Positions 15,583 through 24,682 of a DNA stretch of 24,682 nt are shown here, piece by piece. The notes below the pieces were generated by a model. That model was not told the DNA's origin. It saw only the letters and a list, made by a program, of their open reading frames with translations, and searched no databases. Position 1 is the stretch's first letter. Each line of letters begins with the position of its first letter. Origin of the DNA: a virus; the IMG/VR virus record IMGVR_UViG_3300041964_000035, positions 1-24,682 of that record. One strand, written 5' to 3'. A program made the translations under genes and the position numbers.

Positions 15583-18500
15583 ATGAACGATGGCAGTCCG
15601 ACTCTCGAGGTCGGCTTCGCGATCGAGACGGGCGGCTCGTTTGAGCAGCTCCTCCAACTGCAGCGGGTCATGGACTCGGCCGAGGCGAAGATCGTCGCCG
15701 ATGCCGCAAATATCGAGCGCGCGACGGGTGGGATGGTGAAGCTTGGCGGCGCGACCGCGCAGGTGACGGTGTTCGGCAATGCCGCCACTCGGGAGATGGC
15801 CAACGCTACTCGCGCCACCAACCAGGCCGAGCGCTCGGGCGAGGCCCTGGTTCGCCAGATGCAGCGGCAGGTCGACACCTTCGGCAAGACGGCGTCCGAG
15901 GTCCGAAACATGCGCGCCGAGATGCGGGCGCTGGCGGCCGAGCAGCGTGGCCTGACCGAGCTGGCGGGCCGCATCCGCTCGTTGAACGCCGAGATGAACC
16001 GGCTGGAGAGCGCAGGCGGGAGCGCCGCGGGGGCGGTGGACCGCAACCTCGGCGCGGTCCGCACGAGCGGACGGCTCGCCGGATCGGACATTTCGAACCT
16101 CGCCTTCCAGTTCCAGGACCTGGGCGTGCAGATGGCGGCTGCGGCGGGCAGCTCCGCCCCGCTGAAGATGGCGTTCATGGCGCTGTTGCAGCAGGGCTCA
16201 CAGATCCAGGGGATCATGAGCCAGGCCGGTGTGGGCATCGGCGAGGTGTTCCGACAGTTCGGCCTCATGACCGGCATTCTCCGAGAGGTCGGCACTGCGG
16301 AGAAAGCGATCGCAGGCGCCAAGGAGGCGACCGCGGCTGCGAATGGATCGGTGACGACCAGCAACATCGCGGTCGGCGCGACCGCCAAGAGCGCAGCGGT
16401 AGCGGAGCGGGAGCTGGCCGCCGCATTCGCAGCCGCAGCTGGCGGTGCTCAAGGCGCCGCCGCGGCGAACGCCCAAGTCGCCGCATCGAACGGTGCCGCC
16501 GCGGCAAGCGCCGGACGCCTAGCGGTGGTGATGACGCCGCTCGGGATGACCGCCGCTGTCGCCGCAGTCGCGCTGGGCGGCTTCGCTCTGGGCGTGAGGG
16601 CGCTCCAGGAGGAGGCGAACGAGGGCGCGCCGATGAAGGCCTATGCGGCCTCGCTCGGCCTGACGGCCAAGGAAATCCGCAACCTCGACGATGTTACCGT
16701 CACCTTCGGCGACACGACGAAGGCGGTGTTTCAGGTTGCTGGCGCGGCGATCTGGGGCTCAATCGGTCCAGCGGTGACCTCGACATGGAAAGTCATGCAG
16801 GAGTGGCTCGCCGCAATCGGCAGCGAGACCAAGCGCGCGGTCAATCATCTGATCGGGCTGTGGGTGGGCGGCTTCAACGCGGTGCGTGCGACCTGGTCGA
16901 TGCTGCCTGCCGTGATCGGCGATGCCTTCTTCGGCACCGTCAATGCCGGCGTGGACGCGATCAATGCGTTGGTTCGCACGTCCGTCAGCGGGCTCAATAT
17001 GCTCGTCGAGCAGGCAAATCGGATCCTGCCCAACGCCCTGCAACTGCCCACGGTCAAGGCCGGGCAGGTTGACCGAGTGAAAAACGAGCACGCCGGAGCG
17101 GCGGCCAAAGCGGGCAAGGCGTGGTCGAGCGCGATCAAGGAGGCGGTCAAGGTCGACTATCTCGGCGACTTCGCGGCTAAGGCGAGTTCCGCGATCGACG
17201 CCCAAGCTGAAAAGAACGCCCGCACCCGCCTCCGCAAGCAGATGGAGGAGAAGGGCTATCTCGACCCTGAAAAAGGGAAGGAGGACGAGGCGAAGGTGGA
17301 TCGCCACGCCGAGCGCCTGGCGCGCGAAGCCGACGCGGTCGAGGCGCAGATCCGGAACCTGTATGCGCTGGCGGCGGCATACAAGGTCTCCGGGGCCGAG
17401 GCTCTGATCGCCGAGGCGCGGTCAAGGCAGAGTCTGAGGCGATCAAGAAGCGGGCCGACATCGAGGAGCTGGTGAGCCGGCAGATCCGGCTCGCGATCGC
17501 GCAGCGAGTCTCGGACGCGGCCAAGGCAACCGCCGGCGTCCGCGAGCAGGCTGATGCGCAGGGGCGGGTCAACGCCATGGTAGTGGCTGGTCTCGTGCCG
17601 GCAGAGCGCGCGGGGGAGCTGATCAAGGATCAGATTGCGGACCTTCCGCTGCTCGCGGCGCTCCAGGCGGCCCAGCAGCGCGGGCTTGCGACCGAAGCGG
17701 CGCGGGCGACCAGCGCGCTCGCCGATCAACGTGCCGAGCGGGAGCGACTGCGCCGGGAGGAGGAAGGCGGCCGTTTCAACGCCGACATGCAGGCCGGCGA
17801 CAATCGCTTGGCAGAGCTGCGGGAGGAGCTGCGTCTGGTGGGCGCGACCGACGCCGTCCGCAGCCGTGGCCTGGCGTTGCTCAAGGCGACGCAGGAGGTA
17901 GCGACCAAGTACGAGGATCCGGCGCGCCGAGCCGAGTGGGTCGCCCAACAGATGCAGATTTTCGAGCTCACTCAGCGCACGGCAGCCGCGCAGCGCGATC
18001 TGAACGACGCGCTCAGCTTCACCGCCGACAAGTGGGACCTGATCGCCGGGAACGTCCGGAACGCCGCGCAGGGCATGGCGGACGCGTTCGGCGGCGTCGG
18101 CCGCGCGATCGGCGACATGGCGAGCATCTACGCCGACTATCGGCGCAGGAGGAGCGGGCCCGCGTCGTCCACGAGGCCAATCTGAGAGCGGCGACGACAG
18201 CGGCAGCGCGCGAGCGGGAGAACGTCAAGTTCGCGCTCGCCAGCTCCACGGCCCAGATCGGCGCTTTCGGCGACATGGCCGCGGCTGCGAAGGGCTTCTT
18301 CAAGGAGAAGAGCAAGGGCTACCAGGCCATCATGGCTGCGGAGAAGGTGTTCCGCGCCTTCGAGTTCGCCATGTCGGTGCGCGCCATGGTGCAGGACGTC
18401 GCCGAGACGATCTCCTCGGTCGCGAACAGCGGCGCGCGCGCGACCGCGGCCGGGGCGGAGGGCGTGGCGAACCAGTCCAAGCTGCCGTTCCCGTTCAACA

Positions 18501-20438
18501 TCGCCGCCATGGCGGCCACGGCCGCGGCGCTGGTCGCGGCCGGCATCGCCATCCTCGAGGCGGAGGAGGCGGCACCGCCAAGGCGGCCCGTCCAAACAGC
18601 GGGACGGGCACCGTCTTCGGCGATCCCGCGCGCAAAGCGAAAGCCATCAAGCGGTCGATCGATGCCGTCCGGGAGGTGGACACGCTGACGACACACCTAC
18701 GCCGCGCCAGATGGCGTCCTCGCTGCGCTCGATCGAGAACCAGGTCGGTGGCATTGCCGCCCTGGTCGTTCGCGCCGGCGACATCAGCGCGTCGGCCGGG
18801 TGAAGGAGGGCTTCAACAAGAACGTCATCGGCTCGGCCTTGAGCAAAATCCCGCTCATCGGTGGCCTGCTCGGCGGCCTGTTCGGGACCAAGACCACGGT
18901 GCTGGCGAGCGGCCTCTACGCCTGGCTCGCAGTCGCTCGGGCGACATCCTCGGCGGCGGCTTCGACGCGTCCTATTACAGCGACGTGCAGCGCAAGAAGA
19001 AGTTCTTGGGCATCACGCACCAGCAGCAAGACCTCGACACGGTTCGCCGGCGCCGACGGCGCGCTGGAGACGCAGTTCGCGCTGCTGCTCCGCTCGTTCA
19101 ACGACGCGATCCTCGCCGCGGCCGGCCCGCTCGGCGCCGCCACCGTCCGACATCCAGAACCGGCTGAACAGCTTCGTCGTCAACATCGGCAAGATCGATC
19201 TGAAGGGCCTGACCGGGCGAGCAGATCCAGGACAAGCTGAGCGCGGTCTTCGGCGCCGCCGCCGACAGCATGGCGAACGCAGCCTTCCCCGGCATCGCGC
19301 AGTTCCAGAAGGTCGGCGAAGGCGCTTTCGAGACGCTTGGTCCGGGTGGCGTCAACTGTGAGGCGGTGACCAACACGCTCGGCCTGCTCGGCCGGAGCGT
19401 CACCGACCTGGGCATGGCGGCGAAGCTCGGCCTCGCGGACCAGTTCGACAGCGTGTCCGGCCTTCACCGACGCGGTCGACGCCTACTTTCCAGGCTTTCT
19501 ACTCGAAGGAGGAGCAGGCCGCCGCCCGGAGCGCGCAGATGCTCGCGGTGTTCGGGAGCCTCGGGCTCGCCATGCCGGCGACACTGGCCTCGTTCCGCCA
19601 GCTCGTCGAAGCGCAGGACCTGACGAGCGCGGCCGGGCGGGAGACTACGCCACGCTCCTGAAGCTCGCCCCCTGCGTTCGCGGACCTCAAGGCGTCCATG
19701 GACGGCGCCAAGAGCGCCGCCGACATCGCCGCGAGCGGGCCGACCTGGAGCGGCAAGCTGCTCCAGCTCCAGGGCAACACGGCTGCGCTTCGGGCGCTCG
19801 ACCTGGCGAAGGTCGACGCCAGCAACCGCGCCCTCCAGCAGCGCATCTGGGCCATGCAGGACGGCCAGGAAGCCGCCAAGGCCGCAGACGAGCTGCGCAA
19901 GGCGTGGACCAGCGTGGGCGACACGATCATGGACGAGGTGAGGCGCATCCGGGGCCTGAACGGCATCGGCGGCGAGGGCGGCTTCGCGACCCTGATGGGC
20001 CGGTTCAACGCCGCGACGGCCGCGGCGCGCGGCGGCGACATGGCCGCGGCCAAGAGCCTGCCCAGCTGTCGCAGGCGTTGCTCGCGCGGCGGCCGACGCG
20101 GCGACGAGCCGCCAGGAGCTGTCCCGCGTGCAGGCCCAGACCGCGGCCAGCCTGGAGGCGACCTTCGGCGTGATCGGCAGGCTCGGGGCCGCTGCGACGG
20201 CCACGAGCAGCGCGGCGCTGGTTTGCGCCGCGCCGAGCCGGCGCCGGCCAGCAATGACAACGCGGCGACCTGGCCGCCGAGCTGCGCGGGTTGCGCGAAT
20301 GAAGTCGCCGAGCTGCGCAGCGAGAACGTTGCCGGCCATGCCGCCAATGCGACGCGAACAACAAGCCGCACGATCCTCGCAGCTCGTGTGACCGGGCCGA
20401 GCGGCGGCGATGCGATTGCAACGGTGGCGGCGGCATGA
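15583..20438 (+). CDS. Tail tape measure protein (frameshifted after 17.4 kb)
   Basis: The protein has about 1,620 residues, GGAGG 7 bases before ATG 15583. It sets tail length and helps DNA ejection. The clean first 612 codons show MNDGSPTLEVGFAIETGGSF, long helices (MRALAAEQRGLTELAGRIRS), FQFQDLGVQMAAAAGSSAPL with LLQQGSQIQGIM, an Ala-rich stretch (residues ~245-315), a hydrophobic segment MTPLGMTAAVAAVALGGFAL (~316-335) and AVNHLIGLWVGGFNAVRATW. At 17420-17421 GG should be GGG to continue into KAESEAIKKRADIEELVSRQ. Similar breaks occur near 18143, 18565, 18700 and at many points to 20330. The C-terminal half includes SKIPLIGGLLGGLFGTKTTV, LGRSVTDLGMAAKLGLADQF and TWSGKLLQLQGNTAALRALD. Its stop overlaps the next ATG (20435). 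Confidence 0.9.
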
Positions 20439-23400
20439 AGGTCGAGCTCAGTGGCGGCGAGGTGGTCGACCTCGGCACGACCGAGACGGGGCTGACGCTC
20501 GCAATCACCGACTACAGCCGGCGCGTCACAGACGACTTCGGCGTCACGACCGTCGTGGAGCGCGGCTTCGCTCGCCGGCTATCCACGCGCCTGTCGCTGG
20601 CCTTCGACGCGGTTGACGCGCTCCAGCGCCGCCTGGCGGACCTTCGCGCGACGCCAGCGACGTGGATCGCGGACGATCGCTTCTCCAGCTTGGCCGTGGA
20701 GGGCTTCTACAAGGAGTTTTCGCTGGATCTCGCGGTGCCGCCGCTGAGCTACTGTACACTGACGGTCGAGGGACTGACGGAAGCCGCGCCGGCTGCGGAT
20801 CCCGGCGGCGACCCGGCGCCAGACGGCAAGGTTTCCACGCTGCGGCTGCTCCAGCCCGTCACGATCACTTCGGCCGTCCTCACCGCCACGAACGTGCCCG
20901 AGACCGACTACCCCGAATGGTCCGCTGGAACGACCTACGCGGCCGGTGCCCGCGTCATCAGGGCGACGACGCACCGGGTATATGAAAGCACCGTCGCCGC
21001 GAACCTGGGCAACGATCCGGCTGCTGGAGCCGGTAAGTGGGTCGATGTCGGGCCGACCAACCGCTGGGCGATGTTCGACCAGGCGCTCGGCACCGCAACG
21101 GCACGGGCCGGCTCGATCGAGCTCACGCTGGCGCCGGGCGTGGTGAACGCGCTGGCGCTGCTGGACGTCGAGGCCACCACGGTTCGCGCCCAGGCCAGCG
21201 GCTACGACCGCACGATCGCCGTCGATGCCGGCCCAGTCCTGTTTCTCGATCTGCCCGGCTCGGGCGGTGCGGTTACGGTCACGATCACAGGCCCCGGCAC
21301 GGTCTCGGTTGGCACGCTGCTGATCGGCCGGCTGGTGGCGCTCGGCATCACCGAAGCTGCGCCCTCGGCCGGCATCACCGACTACAGCCGCAAGGAGGTA
21401 GATGACTTCGGCGAGGCCACAATCGTGGAGCGAGCCTGGGCGGAGCGGATGACGGCCCGCGCCATCGTCCGCACGGACGCGATCGACGCGGTAGTGAGCC
21501 GCGTCGCGGCGGTGCGCGCCCGGCCCTCGCTGTGGATCGGCGACAGCGCGCTCGACAGCCTGACCGTCTACGGCTTCTTCAAGGAGTTCTCGGTCGAGGT
21601 CGGCGAGACGGTGAGCACCATCGCGCTCTCCGTCGAGGGACTGAGCAAGGCCACCCCACTTGCCGATCCGGCGCCGCCGACATTCTCATGGGCCGGCGAC
21701 TGGGCGAACGACCGCAGCTACCAGCGCAACGAGATCGTGCGCCACGATGGTCGGCTCTTCGGTTCCAAGGTGCACTTCATCCTCAACCATCAGCCGCCCT
21801 CGAGCGCGGCCGACGACGACTACTGGTTCTTTTTCGTCGACAAGGGCAGCAACGGCACGCCGGGTGCCCCGGGCGCGAACGGCAGACGACCTACGTCCAC
21901 ATCGCCTATGCCAACGCGCCGGACGGCTCGAGCGGCTTTTCCACGACGGACTCGGCCGGAAAGCTTTACATCGGCGTTTATACCGACTTCACGGAAGCGG
22001 ACTCGACCAACCCAGCGCTGTACAGCTGGTCGAAGATCAAGGGCGAGGACGGGCTGCAAGGAACCTCCGGGCGTACCGGACCACCCGGACGAGCGGCCAA
22101 TCCACCTACGTCCACTTCGCCTACGCCGACAGCGCAGATGGGCAGGTGAACTTCACGACCGGCGCGGCCGATGGCCGGACCTATGTCGGCGTTTATACCG
22201 ACGCTGCGAGGCGGACAGCACCAACCCGGCGACATACTCATGGTCTCGCCAGCGGGCGTGGACGGGACGAACGGCACTCCCGGCGCTCCGGGGCGAACGG
22301 CCAGACCCCCTATTCCATGTGGCCTACGCGAACAGCGCCTCCGGCGTCGTGGGACTTCCACCTCTCTCGACCCGACGGGCGCATCTACATCGGCGTCTAT
22401 ACCGACTTCACCCTCGCCGACAGCCTTGACCCTGCGAGCTACACCTGGTCGCTGATCAATCTAACCGACCCGACCGAGACAAGCTGGGGGGGATCGAAAG
22501 TGGCGCGACGAAGAACGAGCTCGATGGCTGAGCACTGGCGGCGGGCGGTCAACCAGAACCCCAGCGGCAAACTCCTCGCCTCCGACAAGCGTCCACTGGA
22601 CTGGTATGTCCACTGGAACGGAGGCAAAGGCGACTTATTCATCGACGCCGACGGCGACATGGCGTTCGATTGCGCAAGCATCGCCTCGGGCGCGTTCGAG
22701 GTAACGCCGGGCACCGAATATCTGATTACGATTGAACACCACAGCAGAGGCGGCGTCGGCGTCGGCCTGGCGGCTGAGATATACGAGCACGACGGCGCTT
22801 TACTGGACGCTGGAAAGCGCTGGATCGGTTTCCACTCGAACGGTGGCGACAACGACAGCAAGCAGTTTCTCGACCGAAACATCGGGCTTGGGGCTTTCTA
22901 TGTTCACAACGCCCGATCACGACGACCCGACATATACGCCGAGCGCCACGGCAAAACGCGCGAGCGTGTTGTGTTCTACGACTTTTTTTCAACCGATCGC
23001 CTCAAGATCAAGCGCGCCCAGATCATCAACAAGTCCGACGTGACGGCGAACAATCAGGTCGTGGTGATCCGCCCGCCCGATCAGGAGTTCAAGCGCGACA
23101 CCGACGGCACGTTTTCGGCGAACACATTTCCGCGCACCTCACGCTTCCCAAGGTCACGAGGGCGCGGCCACGTGCGGACGGCCGCCGGAACGTCCTACGC
23201 GATCACGACTAGCGCTGGCATGGTAGGGCAAGCGACCGTCGACAACACGCCGGGCAGCGCGACGAAGGGGGCGGTGACATCACCGGAGGCGGCGCAGGCT
23301 TGTCGACCTCATCGTGACGGTCGACGGCAAAACGCAGCCGGCCGAGCGGATCACTCTCACGAAAAGCGTTGCGACCGCCCCGCAAGTTCAGACAGGGGGA

Positions 23401-23851
23401 CTCGGGCAGCAGCGGCGGAACGAGCGGCTCGACCGGGAACAAGTCCGGTGATCTTGACCTGAGCGCGGAAAGCCGGAGCGGAACAACGCTCGCTCGAGCA
23501 GGCGTCGCGATCCGGGTCACGAAGGCAGCCGGCGAGACGATCCGTTGCACGGCAGCTGGGACTTACAGCGTTCCGGCACTCGGCGGAGCGGACATCAGCG
23601 CCGCCGGAACGGGCAAGTTCAGATACTCGCCAGCGGGCGCGAACAGTTGGACGGACTTCGCCGCAACCGTCATCGGCTCGGCCGCGAACTATTACTCGGC
23701 CGACCTTTCGAGCGATCCGGGAATCCTGTCGATCTCGCAAAGCGCCGCACCCGCCGACGGCGATTATGACGTCGAGCTTGTCCTCGGCGTCTCGAACTCT
23801 GGCGCGATCTTCGGTTTCGATGGCAGCGCCTCAATCAGGGTCGGCGCATGA
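20435..23851 (+). CDS. Giant modular tail fibre / receptor-binding protein
   Basis: The protein has about 1,140 residues and is coupled to the tape measure gene (ATGA). Module A occurs twice: ITDYSRRVTDDFGVTTVVER ... GFYKEFSLDLAV at 20504-20785 and ITDYSRKEVDDFGEATIVER ... GFFKEFSVEVGE at 21374-21655. Two segments look like small carbohydrate-binding (CBM5/12-type) folds: YPEWSAGTTYAAGARVIRAT and WAGDWANDRSYQRNEIVRHD. Then come collagen-like linkers (GSNGTPGAPGANG) alternating with three copies of a ~50-residue unit (THIAYAN-like ... YIGVYTDFT.ADS). The C-terminal part has DWYVHWNGGKGDLFIDADGD, a Gly/Ser linker (GDSGSSGGTSGSTGNKSGDL) and a beta-domain ending FGFDGSASIRVGA. Frameshifts begin near 21885. 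Role in adsorption is inferred from architecture and position. Confidence 0.8.
20504..21655 (+). repeat. Duplicated fibre module A (two copies, 870 bp apart)
   Basis: Two copies of a ~95-residue module lie at 20504-20785 and 21374-21655. A 17-base stretch is identical at 20504-20520 and 21374-21390. Shared protein landmarks are ITDYSR, DDFG, T.VER, DA.RP or ATP..WI.D, SL.V.GF.KEFS and L.VEGL. A CBM-like segment and a beta-domain lie between them. Confidence 0.8.
21889..22466 (+). repeat. Three tandem fibre units separated by collagen-like linkers
   Basis: Units begin near 21889, 22104 and 22306. Common pattern: T/PY.H.AYA.S..G...F......G..YIGVYTDFT.ADS.NPA.Y.WS. Each is preceded by a Gly-X-Y run (for example GSNGTPGAPGANG). 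The units lie in shifting frames because of single-base indels, so copy borders are approximate. Confidence 0.75.
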
Positions 23852-24215
23852 GCGAACAGAAATGGCTTCTGATCGACGACAAGGGGAAGGTCGTCGGACA
23901 GGTCGTGACGGACGGCCGGACGCGACCGAGGACGGCTCGACCGGACGGCTTGCGCGAGCGCAAGGCCGCGAGCTTCGGGGACCTCGCCGCTGACACGTTC
24001 AACGAAGCGACGGGGCGATGGAGCAGGGCAGCGGGCCGGGAGATCGCCGCGCGCCGGGCGCGGGGCGCTCGCGCGGCGTCTCTCCCTATGCCGGAGCTTG
24101 TTGCCGAGGCCGTGATTGTCGCGCTCGGCGTCTTACTCCCGGATCGCACTGCCAAAGAAGACGAGCGCGCCGCATCTACGAGGCGCTTGGAATTGAGTGG
24201 ATTGGGAAGGAGTGA
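23848..24215 (+). CDS. Hypothetical small protein, about 122 aa (frameshifted)
   Basis: ATG 23848 overlaps the fibre stop (ATGA). It starts MSEQKWLLIDDKGKVVGQVV and continues with a helical stretch ASFGDLAADTFNEATGRWSR, a hydrophobic segment LVAEAVIVALGVLLPD, and, after a frameshift near 24168, RIYEALGIEWIGKE with TGA 24213-24215. The N-terminal LIDDKGKVVGQVV beta hairpin resembles short phage fibre-adjacent proteins; the hydrophobic segment could be a single membrane helix or just a buried helix. I do not recognise a family. It lies between the fibre and the PAS-domain gene and is probably co-translated with both. Confidence 0.55.
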
Positions 24216-24218
24216 TCG

Positions 24219-24682
24219 ATGGCTGACCTCACCACGATCGGCGTGGCTGGCCTCTCAGTCCTTACCGGGGGGGCGGGCTATGGGCGCTCATATCGGAGCG
24301 CCTGAAGTCCAAGGACGGCAAGGAAGAGCGAGAGATCGACCGGCTTCGGGCCGAAGTGCGGGAGCTGAAGGAGTCGGACAAACAGTGCAAGCTGGACGTG
24401 GCCGAGCTTCAGCTTCGGCTCCAGGCGGTCGAGCACAGCCACGAAAGCCACCTGGCCCGCTGGATCAAGGACGCGAACAAGAAAATCGTTTGGCTGAACA
24501 GCAAGGCTTATCTGACCATCTTCGCCCCGCTCGGCTACGCGAAGGACGAGATCGACGGGCGCACCTTCCGGAGTTGCTTGATCCGCAGGCAGCGCTTGAG
24601 ATCGACCGGCTGGACCGGATCGCGTTGGGGATGCCGGGCGCGGCGAACAGCAACCTCATTCAGCTCCATCCCGACATCGCCG
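24219..24682 (+). CDS. Membrane-anchored coiled-coil protein with a PAS-like domain (partial, runs off the end)
   Basis: ATG 24219 follows AAGGAGTG. Residues 1-22 (MADLTTIGVAGLSVLTGGAG) form a hydrophobic N-terminal anchor; a one-base break in the G/C-rich stretch near 24270-24285 joins it to ERLKSKDGKEEREIDRLRAE with VRELKESDKQ, a coiled coil, and then LDVAELQLRLQAVEHSHESH. From about 24465 the sequence DANKKIVWLNSKAYLTIFAP with LGYAKDEIDGRTF fits a PAS domain (the V.W.N..A...F...GY...E..G..F pattern). After another break near 24572: ELLDPQAALEIDRLDRIALG and NSNLIQLHPDIA to the window edge. Topology suggests a membrane-tethered cytoplasmic or periplasmic PAS protein. Its role is unknown; a sensor, lysis-related or superinfection role would be speculation. 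Confidence 0.7.

Noticed and set aside
20504-21655. Duplicated module as a recombination or attachment site
   Set aside because: The repeats encode the same protein module in one reading frame, so module duplication explains them.
1-24682. CRISPR array, tRNA genes, insertion sequences, att sites
   Set aside because: No evenly spaced short repeats, no tRNA-like cloverleaf spotted, no transposase-like protein, and no integrase beside a direct repeat; a covariance search would be needed to exclude small RNAs.

Overview
The window is a high-GC late (packaging and morphogenesis) region of a tailed double-stranded DNA phage or prophage with an HK97-type head and a long-tailed, siphovirus-like tail. 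Protein style (ClpP-type prohead protease, P27-type small terminase, GHNGGP-type segments, DUF6232 and thermonuclease cargo genes) and GC-rich codon use suggest an alphaproteobacterial, probably sphingomonad, host. That host call is inference. No integrase, repressor, lysis gene, tRNA or attachment site was seen, so prophage versus free phage cannot be decided.

Layout, all on the plus strand except one gene. 1-1613: poorly readable left arm with fragments of a possible replication protein and small hypothetical genes. 1620-2606: HNH endonuclease, a small ORF and the terminase small subunit. 2599-8059: terminase large subunit, portal, ClpP-like prohead protease and major capsid protein. 8116-11190: three accessory virion genes, the last with an SGNH/GDSL-like hydrolase signature. 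11203-12998: four head-tail joining and tail completion genes. 13034-14740: small acidic protein, tail tube, and tail-assembly chaperones with a canonical -1 slippery heptamer. 14741-15480: a cargo ('moron') island with a DUF6232 membrane protein and a reverse-strand secreted thermonuclease-like protein. 15583-20438: tape measure. 20435-23851: giant modular tail fibre or receptor-binding protein with collagen-like linkers and duplicated modules. 23848 to the end: a small hypothetical gene and a membrane-anchored coiled-coil/PAS protein cut by the window edge.

The genes form one assembly line: terminase and HNH for packaging; portal, protease and capsid for the prohead; connector and completion proteins for the joint; tube, chaperones and tape measure for the tail; fibre for adsorption. 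Many genes overlap by 1-8 bases (ATGA, TGATG or GTGA junctions), so most are probably translationally coupled. Hairpins sit behind the capsid, the following gene, the tail tube gene, and just before the tape measure, and could tune relative expression.

Quality warning: roughly 1-9900 and 17,400-24,682 are full of single-base frameshifts, several at G/C runs that look one base short, while 9,940-17,400 reads almost cleanly. Protein homology continues straight across the breaks with no accumulated nonsense codons, so I read these as sequencing or assembly indels and report each gene over its whole inferred span.
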